Below are positions 38,356 through 49,100 of a stretch of 64,000 nucleotides of DNA, one piece after another (the stretch's first letter is position 1; each line of letters starts with the position of its first letter). Origin of the DNA: Beroe ovata. Lineage: Eukaryota > Ctenophora > Nuda > Beroida > Beroidae. The notes under the pieces were generated by a model. The model saw nothing but the letters and a program-made list of their open reading frames with translations. It was not told the origin of the DNA and did not search any database. The DNA is taken from NCBI GenBank assembly GCA_946803715.1, contig CAMPET010000193.1, positions 21,730 through 85,729 on the forward strand. Direction: 5' to 3'. Both the position numbers and the translations under genes were made by a program.

Positions 38356-41163
38356 ATGCCCCTGGCCCTATTTAGGTCAGAAAAAACACCTCAGCAAGTG
38401 AGTTTACAAATTGCAAGTTCTCTTCAAAATTTCCATCAAGTTACATGTGATGTTGCTCTTATTAATGATTTTCATCAGGTTGTTCAAAATCTCAAGTCTG
38501 CTCTTACCCAACTAGAGAAAGAACATAGTGATCAAGCCAACCAGAAAAAGCTTGAAAAGGTTCGTGCACTTTCAAGCATTATTTGAAACTTTAGAAACTG
38601 TACAGTAAACCATTTTCTCAATAACCGAACTCTTCTGATTTGCTTTTGTCCTCAGATCTGTGAAGATGTCACAAAATATTTGCTCAACACAAAGTATGCA
38701 TTAATGGGGACGCCAGGTAAACAATTTTCCCAAATATGAGAGTAGCCGATTTGAGTAATTTGAAACTATGATCTATCATGTACACTGTACAGCTGAGTAC
38801 ATTGTAACCAGCAGTGTAAGAACACATCATGTTATGAGACAGTATTTCAGATCAAGAACCACAGTTAGAGATGATAGTACAACTGTCAGATGAGATACAT
38901 AAGAATGATATCATTCAACTGCTTATCAAATGTCTCTGTCATGTGGATTTTGAGGTACAGTATTTGGATTTTGTGTGTTTGATTGTAATATACTACCTAT
39001 ATTGTGGCAGAAATTATGCTTGAGGTAGAGGACCACGTGTGAAGCACATCATATCGGTAGGAAGTTTTATTTCTGCGGTTCTTTTTCTTGTGTGGGTTTT
39101 CTTCTTATGTGGTTAGGGACTGTCAGTTGAATACCAAGTGTATACACAGATGAAATGAAGACATCTATTGCTAAACGGTCCCTAACCTAATCTAATAATC
39201 TACAAACTCCGGATTTCAATAAAGGGTCGGAACCCCAGTAGGGCGCGACTGGATGGGAAACGAGTCCTGTACCTCCTCTATTACTACTGTCATTTATTCA
39301 TCGTGAACTGAACTGTTCTCCCAGGGTAAGAAGTATGTCAGCCAAATTCTGAGCAATCTTCTGAAGAGGCAGATTGGCAGCAGGTACCCTACTGTTGACT
39401 ACATTCTCCAAAAACGTCAGCAGCAGCCAAATCAAAACATCCTTATAGAGTTAATGTTGGGGTGAGTACGGTACTGTGTATACATTGAGGGTCCAGGTCA
39501 TGCACTTTTAGGTTTGGACGCACATGAAATGAATAATTCCCGATTGAGTCTGGTTTCCCTGCTCTATAATTCGCTACTCAGGTACGATAATCCGGAGATA
39601 GCATTACACTCCGGTCTTGTGCTGAGAGAATGTACCAAACACGAGGCATTAGCTAGAGTTGTTCTCAACGACGAGAAATTCTTCAACTTTTTCAACTACG
39701 TTGAAGTCTCGACATTTGATATTGCAACTGATGCATTCGTTACTTTCAAGGTAAAGATTATGAATTGGTTTGTTTTCGTTAGATTTCATACTATAGCTTA
39801 AACATAAGAGCAGCTCTCAATAATATGTGAAACAGTACAGAAATGCACGGAAACGGTCGCGTTTTGAGCGACAGTGTAACAGTAATGCGTATTGTGTAAC
39901 GTTGAGGGTGTGTAGCAGTACGCTAACTGTTTATGATAGCGTGGTAGCTGTATTTAGCTGTTTTACACTCAAGTTACAGTTTATAACGGCTGTCTAAAAG
40001 TCCTTCAATGTCATTATATTGTTTGCAAAATGTAATTGCAAACTGACGGTTTCTAATACTATTCACCCAAGCAAATTTGACATTGTCAATTGTAACATTG
40101 TGCAATCACAGGATTGTTTGACTGTACACAAGAGTGTTGCAGCACAGTTCCTTGAAACTAATTACGACCGATTCTTCACTGATTACAAGAAGCTGCTCAA
40201 ATCAGAGAACTATGTCACTAGGCGACAATCACTGAAGGTAAAATAACCCAGTCCTAGTTATAATTTCCACCTATTTATAGTTTCCACTTGATTTATCGCT
40301 TGATAATTGATATGATTTAACACAAATCCCCTGCTTCAGCTGTTAGGCGAACTATTGCTAGATAGACATAACTACTTGACCATGGATCGATATATTGGGT
40401 CTGCTGACAATCTCAAGTTGATGATGAACATGTTGGCTGATTCGAGTCGCAGTATCGCATACGAGGCTTTCCATGTATTCAAGGTCTGATTGCGCGCGCG
40501 TCTGCGCGGCGTATATGTATTGCTAGTTTTTGGAATTGGATTGCGATAAAAACATGATTTTCACGTGAGTATTTTGCGCACACGTCGCGATTCGAAGCTC
40601 TGATGTACTTAAACTATATACAGTGGTCATGTGAAGTGGTCTCGCCAGACGCAATGTAGCCATTGTATAAAAAAGCTAGGGCCTATGCCTTTGAAATTAA
40701 GCCTCTTTCTTCGTTAACATCGCTAACTATGATTTAGTTATATAGATCAAGCGCCCATGTGTTTAAATCAAGATTGATTCAAATTTGAGCATTATGTTGC
40801 ATGTTTGACCAAACTACTCTTAGATTTTTGTGGCAAATCCTAATAAGAAGAAAGAAGTGTTAGATATCCTGATGAAGAACAAAGAGCGAATGATCGAATT
40901 CTTATCCAAATTCCAGAGCGACAGGAAAGGTAGGCACTTTGAACCGACACATTTGTAGTCTGATTAACGATCTAGAGATCAAATGAGGGGTTTTACACCT
41001 TTTTTTGCGACGGGAATACCCTAACCCTCATTTTGCCACAGAAGAAGAGCAGTTTCATGAGGAACGGGAATACCTGATCAAGCAGGTCAAGGCTTTACAG
41101 CGTCCCCCTGCCGATTGCGGAGCTGATGGCGGAGAATCAAATCTTCCTTCCGATGGACTCTAG
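38356..41163 (+). CDS. CAB39: calcium-binding protein 39 (MO25), LKB1-STRAD scaffold
   Basis: Ten exons: 38356-38397, 38479-38559, 38656-38716, 38851-38954, 39325-39461, 39582-39750, 40112-40237, 40340-40483, 40824-40929 and 41042-41163, giving 363 residues. Matches to MO25 are dense: [87 protein letters not shown] and EFLSKFQ. MO25 is a helical-repeat scaffold that stabilises active STRAD-LKB1 and activates GCKIII/STE20 kinases. The first intron (38398-38478) is 81 nt, open and in frame. Reading through it would add 27 residues absent from the family, and GTGAGT...TTTTCATCAG shows it is an intron. The C-terminus is extended by about 20 residues compared with human. Confidence 0.96.
39111..39187 (+). 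other. short hairpin in a CAB39 intron
   Basis: GGTTAGGGAC at 39111-39120 is exactly complementary to GTCCCTAACC at 39178-39187, leaving a 57-base loop. Too short a stem for a typical microRNA precursor; it may be a remnant of a small element. Confidence 0.35.
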
Positions 41164-41707
41164 TCTTGTAAATAGTATTTCACTGTATCGGTTCTTTGTA
41201 TAGAGAATATTGTTTGTATCATGATCATATTATTATGATCAACAACAACTCGCTAGAATAGATTTCATCATTTCTACATGCGGAAATGCAGGTGTTCAGG
41301 GTCAAAATTTCGAATACATCTCACAAATTTTGCAGAATCAATGCACTTCATGATTTTTCATTTATCGTGGAAGGTTTGATTTATTGAAGAAAATTTTTCT
41401 CGCTGTATAATCAGTGAATATCATATTTTTTTCTCTATCTATTTAGAATCATTAATTGGCATCGAAGCTGGTGTAAGATGAGCTTCATTTCGAAGCAAGC
41501 CAATGCTAGGAAATGTTGATAGTGGTTCTCAGGGATGTTGCTGATGGTTTGTTTTTCTTGAAATATTTTATAACTGCAAAAACTAAATATCATTGCTAGC
41601 TGTGTCTCATTCTATCTAAAAACAACATTCCACATGGGTAATTAGCCGATAAAGTTATCCAAATCACAACACATCCATTTACTGATGACATTTCCTTACA
41701 CTAGGAA
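41164..41707. other. spacer between CAB39 and EMC10
   Basis: 544 bp containing the CAB39 3' UTR and EMC10 promoter. Nothing else recognised. Confidence 0.5.
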
Positions 41708-43128
41708 ATGTTACATATCTTCCTTTTCTTGGTATTCGACGTGGTATTATCTCAACATGGCGATTACATCATTGGTATAGAACACAAGATAGGTATGTGT
41801 CACGATAAAACTTGACATGTTTGGAATCACTCATATTACACTAACATAACATCACTTCACACAATATACAATGTACATTGTACATCTAGGTCTACAATAT
41901 ACTTACACTGTTCTATTCACAGGTGACATGCAGGAGTGGACTCAGAGAGCTACGCTTATTCTCTCTTCCATCAAACAGAGCAGTGTATCCGCGCATAACA
42001 CACCGCAATACATACCGGTACATGTCTCAATGAATACAAGCTGCCACCTTCATATCACGGTTTCATGAAACTGTTTTATGAATGAAAATCTTATTGCAAC
42101 AAAGTCGAAAACCGCTTCATTTTCTCTCACAAAAATGTACTCACAAAAAATTTGAGTTTTTTATCAACATTGATATTGTCCAATTAGGTACCAGCTAATG
42201 AGCTGATAGATGAAGTAAAGACTGCTGGCTCATCGAACGAAACTCTCTATCACATCAGAGTACCCCATAAGGTATGGTCGCCGGTCGGTCTATCATTGCG
42301 TGTTCCTTTTTGGTCCTTAGCTTATGAAACGAACACGAGTCACCGTGGTAACGCGTGTTATGTCACGTGATTACATCACCGTGTTAACGCGTGTTAAGTC
42401 ACGTGGAGACGTTACCGTGGCAACGCGTTACAGGTGATGGAGGAAGCGGAAGTAATGGAAGATGTTTCGCCAAAGTATGTGAGTGTGGTGACCCGGGCAT
42501 GCAGCATTGTTGAAGCAGACTTCAAACACACTATCAACATACACATGGATGGGACAGGTAGGATGAATTGTAGCCCTCAGTTTTGTCAAGAATTCATTTT
42601 ATACACACCGTTTGACGAGCAATACACACGTGCGAGCAGCTTATGAGTTGTTAACACATGAGTAACTTAGTCGTAACATTAGTTACAGATGGTAACGCAC
42701 GATTAATACGTGTTTTGCAGGATATGTAACGGGCATATCGTTGCACAGTTCCGCTGATCAGTGTTCTGGTGCACAATCCGCTGCCACATCATTCAATACC
42801 CAGGCCACGGTGAGTTAAAATGGGAGATATCTTTCGTTCTCCGATGTTTGATACTTGGCCCAACACTTGCACCTATGAACAAGTAAAACCGAATTACCAC
42901 AGTTGCCAGGGTATATGTATCGATTCGAGTTTGTAAAATTGACCCATTTCACAGGTTTCATTTCCCGTGGTAGGGGCCAGTCCTGACGTCCACACGTTTT
43001 TACAAATGCGGGAGAAAGAGGAAAAGAAGAAAGCAGATGAGACACAGGACAAGAGATCGTTTATTGCCAAGTACTGGATGTATATTCTACCTGCGGCGCT
43101 GCTAGTTATGATGAGCATGGGCCAGTGA
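41708..43128 (+). CDS. EMC10: ER membrane protein complex subunit 10
   Basis: Six exons: 41708-41792, 41923-42017, 42188-42271, 42434-42557, 42721-42809 and 42955-43128, joining in phase to 216 residues. It starts with a signal peptide (MLHIFLFLVFDVVLSQ). A luminal beta-rich domain follows, with family motifs LYHIRVPHK and VVTRACSIVEADFKHTINIH and a Cys pair (ACS...DQCSG). It ends with a charged segment (LQMREKEEKKKADE) and the highly characteristic KRSFIAKYWMYILPAALLVM membrane anchor. EMC10 is a luminal/membrane subunit of the EMC insertase, which integrates tail-anchored and multipass proteins. The intron before exon 4 contains the X-box/E-box tandem repeat. CACTAG ends three bases before the start codon. 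Confidence 0.93.
42339..42433 (+). promoter_or_regulatory. 36-bp tandem repeat of X-box and E-box motifs in an EMC10 intron
   Basis: X-box-like motifs start at 42339 (GTCACCGTGGTAAC), 42375 (ATCACCGTGTTAAC) and 42411 (GTTACCGTGGCAAC), exactly 36 bp apart. CACGTG sits at 42364 and 42400, also 36 bp apart. Each X-box is followed by GCGT. The first and third fit the RFX palindrome in both halves. The third copy runs into the exon-4 acceptor. Confidence 0.6.
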
Positions 43129-43558
43129 CCCCGGACTACTAGCGGACACTGAATGACTAGGGTAAAGTCATGTTCATGAAGAAGTGAGATGAACAGCTGT
43201 TATTGTACTCCAGCGAGATAATGAGACACTGTGATAAGGACAGGAGATCAAAACACAGGGTAGTAGTAATTTCTATATCTGGGTAGGATTGGAATCTAAC
43301 AATTGACATGAATTTACTTCTAGACTGTCTTTAGTATTTGAACTCTCCTAACTGATAACTGTATGATGTTTTTACCATTAGTAGCACTTCCATAACGAAA
43401 AACATTGAAGATGACCCTCACTATGGACTTCTTAGTTCCGAATATAATAATCCCAAGTAGCTACACAGTACACACATCTATCGTCAACACACACACACAC
43501 ACACACACACACANNNNNCACACACACACACACACACACACACATGCATCCTCACAGG
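43129..43558. other. convergent spacer with (AC)n tract and 5-base gap
   Basis: Holds the EMC10 3' UTR. An (AC)n microsatellite at 43487-43543 is interrupted by five N (43514-43518) and ends just beyond the stop of the EXD1-like gene. Confidence 0.85.
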
Positions 43559-44824
43559 CTAGTTCTGTATCCGGATTTTCCCCACACTACCGCTTCTGCT
43601 CTTCCTCCTATGCTGAGATTTGATGTAGTCGGCGGGTATTTCCAGCTCCCTTACATTAACTCTCTTCCTCACAACTTTGCCATCCACCCTGGTGAAGACA
43701 TCATTTAGAATAACTAAACATGTGGTACAAGCCTTATCCTTGACACCGCAGATCATGTCATGGGAGAATTCCCGTATAGGGAGCAATCTGTCGCACAAAC
43801 TGCATCTGATAATTCCCAACGGTTGCTCTGTTCCTTTGAATGAAAGAATGAAGTTGGGAATCATCCAGCTTGATTCAATCTTGTCAAATTTCCTGTTTGA
43901 TTTGAGGGAGAACAATTCAATGAACCGGGATGAGGATATGAACCACTTTAGGTACTTCCTATTTTCAATTGCTCGTGCAAAGTCTAGTTTGCTATTCAGC
44001 TTCAGTAGGAATCGCTGGTGGTCAACGATCCATCTTACAGCGTGCTCGTTTGGAATACTCTTTATATCGAGCCCAATGTGACGGTCCATGATACTGTCAG
44101 ATCCACCACAACAGACAAACTCTTCTCCCAGGTAGTACTTCGAGATAAGCTCCATATCAAAGAACAGTCTTCTGTCAACTTCTTTATTACTTGCTTCGTA
44201 CCGCGGGAGTTTCTTGACCGTTTTAACGCTACATCTCTCCATTGCCTCTATGACACATAAATCATAAACACCGTTTAGAGTAATGTGCTGAACATGAATC
44301 AGATAGTCAGCGATGTTCCTGCCATCAAACAGAATCTTCTCGATGTGTGTGTCTGTCAGGAGAGGTTTGGCAGCTGTCCAGAACGTGTCCGCCAGAGGCA
44401 CCACAGTAAGGTCCACTATATATGTTGTGCCGTCATGGGGCAGTGTGACCGCCACTTGGCTCACCTCGCCGTATCTCGATATGTTATCCCCGCTGAATCC
44501 CATTAGAATCATGCGACTTTCCTGGTACTTCTTTGGGACGAGGAACTCCTCAATCTCTTTTAACATCTCCCGAACCCCTTTGTCCGTCTTAACGATACGG
44601 TATGTAATTTCCCCTCTTGATTCACGCCACTCCTCAACTCTGGATAGGGCTGATACCACTGTTTTGTAGCACCTCGCCCAATTTGCCCGGATCTCATCAG
44701 TGTTCTTCTTGTAGTTGTGTGAAAAGAATCCACCGCTGCTGGAGGATCGTCTTCGGTAATTGCCACCCCACTCACTCGCCCTCCTTTTAGCCTGTGTCCG
44801 TGAGGTTGTAGGCTCCTGCTTCAT
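43559..44824 (-). CDS. EXD1-like 3'-5' exonuclease-domain protein, probably catalytically impaired
   Basis: Single exon, 421 residues. A basic N-terminus precedes a DEDD-type exonuclease fold at about residues 105-240: KILFDGRNIADYL (second Asp motif) and LNGVYDLCVIEAMERC (third Asp motif) match EXD1-like proteins. The first motif, normally D-x-E before an N-x-S/G run, reads MGFSGDNISRYGE, so the D-x-E pair appears lost. The C-terminal region has a putative zinc-binding CSLCDRLLPIRE...KACTTC pair and a basic tail. In mouse and silkworm, EXD1 acts as a non-catalytic RNA adaptor in piRNA biogenesis; the lost motif fits that, but orthology is not shown. Lack of introns suggests retroposition or intron loss. 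Confidence 0.68.
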   Translation of the reverse strand: MKQEPTTSRTQAKRRASEWGGNYRRRSSSSGGFFSHNYKKNTDEIRANWARCYKTVVSALSRVEEWRESRGEITYRIVKTDKGVREMLKEIEEFLVPKKYQESRMILMGFSGDNISRYGEVSQVAVTLPHDGTTYIVDLTVVPLADTFWTAAKPLLTDTHIEKILFDGRNIADYLIHVQHITLNGVYDLCVIEAMERCSVKTVKKLPRYEASNKEVDRRLFFDMELISKYYLGEEFVCCGGSDSIMDRHIGLDIKSIPNEHAVRWIVDHQRFLLKLNSKLDFARAIENRKYLKWFISSSRFIELFSLKSNRKFDKIESSWMIPNFILSFKGTEQPLGIIRCSLCDRLLPIREFSHDMICGVKDKACTTCLVILNDVFTRVDGKVVRKRVNVRELEIPADYIKSQHRRKSRSGSVGKIRIQN

Positions 44825-44970
44825 TCTTCTAAATCTAAATAATATGGCTGATAAAATTGAATGAACGTTAAAATTGCAATTTCATCAACAAAATTACCTA
44901 TGGCAGTGCTACTACGAAACCAAATTATCTACTTTGAGAACAAATTATCTGTGTCACAGTAAATGTTAGC

Positions 44971-45408
44971 GGCCACCCATGAATTACGTTCGCAAAATAG
45001 GGGACGGGGGTTTGTGTACCAAGGGCGAACATATGGGGGATGGGAGTTTTAGTGGGGTGAAACGTTACACTTTGACTTTAAAGTTTGAAGTGTTCAGATT
45101 CAGAATATGTATCATGTACCTAAGATAGCAAATTTCAAATTTGCGGGCCTGTTCAGATCATGCATGTATCACTATCAGTTTTACAGTGCAGCTACAGTGT
45201 AGGATCCCACACTATGTGAGTATGTGCATAGCTCACTCTGTGTAATTGGAGTGGCTGCGATGGATGGAGTGTGAAGATGAAATTGGGAATGCGAACGTTA
45301 CAAAAGGGGGGAGGGGGTGGTTTTCAAATTTGGAACAAGAGCGAACATAGGGGAAGGGGTCTAAAAATCAAGGGAAAATGCGAACGTGATTTATGGAATT
45401 GGATGGCC
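44971..45408. mobile_element. candidate small non-autonomous DNA element with terminal inverted repeats
   Basis: GGCCACCCATGAATTACGTT followed by CGCAAAAT at 44971 is matched in inverted orientation by ATGCGAACGTGATTTATGG...GATGGCC at 45378-45408, with a small indel. Interior copies of GCGAACATA-GGGG-A-GGGG occur at about 45026 and 45350. No open frame or clear target duplication was seen. Confidence 0.4.
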
Positions 45409-45630
45409 CCTTATACTTATCGACTGAAGATGAAGAGCAGAGAGCATACGTTCAGTTTCACATTGACAAACTCAAAGAAAAGCAATCTTGAGGCACTGTA
45501 GTAAGTCATAGTGTATATACAGTGTACCGATTACTTTTATCTGTCAACTTTCAATAACATGGTTACACTGAGTTTTTTTTACTCATACTGGTTACTAAGT
45601 CACTGTTATTGGCCAGTATCCGGCGAGTTT

Positions 45631-45665
45631 GCTCTGCTGTTTCTCGCGTGCGCGAGAAACAGAGC
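45631..45665. repeat. palindromic CTCTG-GTTTCTCGCG hairpin
   Basis: TGTTTCTCGCG at 45638 faces CGCGAGAAACA at 45651, with CTCT/AGAG outside. A related TTTCTCGCGCGCGCGCGAGA occurs at 56221. Bases 45740-45870 downstream resemble parts of the dispersed GC-rich repeat. Confidence 0.55.
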
Positions 45666-46148
45666 GAGTCAGATAATAAAATCTGACAAGCCCAAATACT
45701 ATCTCATATCTGAAGATAGTAAAAACTAGATAGTCCAAACTGGGCCGCGCAGCGCTTGCGGAGCATTAGGGTCACGCAACTTGGGAACATACTGTACTCG
45801 ACTCTTTTAGATCACAGAGTACAGTATTAAACAAGGGGCGCGCATTCGCAACGTGTGCACACTCAGTGACCACTGAAAACTCATAGGGTTAGCGGGAAAG
45901 TGGGAAACCGTGGACAACAGTGTGCGGAAAATGATTGGAACAATAAACAAGATCATAGTTAAAGAAAAATGTATGTAAATGTTATCCATTATCACACTTG
46001 AGAACGAAAGTGACATTGTCTGGAGGCTTGGGGATAATATCGATCATCGGTGATACTGATCGGAACGAGTACAAATTCTGACTTCGAGGCAATTATTTTC
46101 AAAAATATCCATAACTTATCAAAATTAAATTAACACACTTTCTCCTGC

Positions 46149-49100
46149 TCAAACACTGGAATTTGACTTTACAGTACATTTGGAAGCACGGGAAGTCGTG
46201 TCAAGGATGAGTTGTCTTATGGTAGCAAAATCCTCATGTTCCGTGGTTGGAGGGCGCAATGATTTGACCCAATTCTGTAGTTGCGTCATCATCTCTTCAT
46301 ACGCCACCGGTGATAGATTGACAATCGATTTTGCTATCGAGAACTTGATCTTAGGGGTTGGTGCTGAAAGTGTTGATTGATTATGTCCAGCGTTTTGATT
46401 CAAAAATGTCTTCCCAGATGCATATCATCAGGGCAACGGGACAATATCGAGTCATGTGTGTGCGCGCGCCGAACTATCTTACATACATGCGCGCGCAGTA
46501 CAAATATATTGACGCCGCGCGTAAAAGTACGCAATTTGCATAATAAAGTGTCCCATGCTTGCTAGTATCTGTAGATGATTCTCCCAAAGCGCGAGACAAA
46601 GCGCGGCTTAGAACAAGCCCGTAACAGAAGAACTCTGAGAATTGATAAATAACAATACCTGTCCAAAGTAATCCTATTAGAGTAGGTAATAGCTTTTCTC
46701 GGACCAAAGTCATATCTGCTCTTTGAGTAATAACTTCTGAAGCGACAAGAAAACCAATCAATTCTTGCAACCTGTCGAATGCGAGGGATGTTAATGCGGA
46801 TTAGCATTTGGCACGGGAAACACAACATTCGAAAAGTTTTGGTGCCCGACCACCTTCTCGTAGTCTAAGACCCCAACTAGTCGTGACGTCACGGATTACG
46901 TCATGCGTGACGTCACGACTAGTTAGAATAAGTTACGCATGACATTCTTACCTGCAAATATCAGAGTGTGTACACGTCGCCAACTTGTCTAGGATGATGG
47001 GGAGAAGGGTAGAAGTGAACCATCCCCATCCTTGTGACTTAAGCATCAGTTGAATACACAAGTGCCCCTGTAATACAGTTTTGTTGGGTCACGGTTCATA
47101 TCAATTTTACCCAGAGTGAGGATTCAGTTCGATGAAAACAATGTAACCAACCTCTTTTTGAAGATCAGTGTTAGATCCACTTGAGAGTATGGCATCCACC
47201 GCAACATGTAACAAATGGCCCTCAACCGCAAACTGGTGTATGCACTTCAACTTTCCCACGGGAGTACATTTTACTTGACTGAACCTCACATAGAATTCTA
47301 ATCCTGCCAAATACAAATGCTGGATGTCTACCAATTCATCACTCTTCTTTTTGTAGCAAAGCTGTTCAGATCCAATGAGAATGAGTATGTTGTGATGGTT
47401 TATGATCTGCTGGAAGATGTTCGTCACGAATTGAAAATTGCAGGTCAGGATAACTTTGATCATGAACGCCCTGAATGACGATAGGTCACGACATTTCACT
47501 GATAATTTGATTGCAAATGATAGCAATCTCTGCAGTGTGGGTGACACAACCTTCTTCAGTGAAGTGATCTTGAAAAAGAGTGATTTGATCAAGCGCAGCT
47601 CAATTGTCCCAGTTTTGAAAAATTCGTAATCAGAAGTTTTCAATTGACAGAGAATGTTGAAGAAAGTATCCACCAGCTCATCAACACATGGCACATCGAC
47701 GTTCTCGTTGTGATTGTGTATGGAAAGTTCATCACTGATCACTCTGACCAACTTTGCATCAAGATTCTGTAGACATTTATTTTGGTGGTTTACCAAAATG
47801 GTTTGACAGATATAGGGAACGTTCAAACATTCAGTACTGATGTTTGTTCTGAACATTTTGACGAATGATTGAGTGACTTTTACAGGCAACACCATATGAC
47901 CATAGTCTTCGTGAGTTTCGAAATATATTGGTTGGTCAGAATCAGCAGTATTTGCATCCATTTTTGGTTTTGATTCAACTGACAAGTTCTCAGACTCCAA
48001 TTTCTTGTCTCTTGAATGATAATTACTGATGGGGCAAGTCAAAGGAGGATCTTGCATATTGCTTTTGTAAATTCGGTCAAATTTAAGTGGAGAAATCTCC
48101 TCCAATGGGGCGAGAAGGTCAAATATGTGTTCTGATAGACACAGTTTTGGACCAGTTCGCTTCTTCCTTTTACGATTTGTCTCCTGCTTGTGATTTCCTT
48201 CATCAATGCAAAGTGATCCATGCCCAGTAACGCATTCTTTAAAACCATCAACTGGGGTACTTGTCGGTATGGAATCATTGCTATGCTGTACTTCATAAGT
48301 CAGATCAGACTCCGATATGGATAAACTAAAGTCTTGGTTTGCCATGAATGATACAGGTGTCACCTTCCCGGTATTAGCTTTGTTCTCCTCAAGAACTGAC
48401 GAGTCAAGGGGAACTCCTTCACTTCTCTTCTCTATGGACTCCTGTTTTGCATCAGAATGGTCGGCACACTCTGAACATATCATGTCCACTGACTTCTTCT
48501 GGTAATTAGAAATCGCATGATTCAAACCGCTGACTCCAGATTCAGCAGTGACTGTCGCCATTAACTTTTCAGGTTGAGGTTGCGCTTCACCCGAGATTCC
48601 AGAGATTGATCGACTGTGGCTTCTTGATGAACGCCTCACTCTCATTTCTGGCATGCTTTCAGGGGCATCTTCTAAACAAATGCTCTTCCGTGTTTTATGA
48701 GATTTAGTGGCAACAAATGATGTATCATCAATGGCTAACATTTTGCTCATTCTCTGCATTCTTTTGATGTACTTTTCACTTATCATATCGTCTGATCCAT
48801 CCTTTGATTCATCTCTTGGTTCGGCTTCACAACTCAGGGAATCAACATCCATTTCAAATGCACACATGACAGATTCCTCGGAATAGATTGAGTCATCTGC
48901 TTCGCATTCCATTGTTTTCTCTGTGTTCCCAGGCAATGGAACAATCTCAGATGTTGGCAATGTCTCACCAACGCTCAATTTACTATCACAATTGAGATCT
49001 GGTGCAGGTAATGGAGTGATTTTTTTACCATGTCTATCGGATATTTCTCTGTCATTTCTCAGTAACGTGCTGTCATTTCTGTCGCATAATACCTGCACTG

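Noticed and set aside
39111-39187. microRNA precursor
   Set aside because: Only a 10-bp perfect stem with a 57-base loop; does not meet hairpin criteria.
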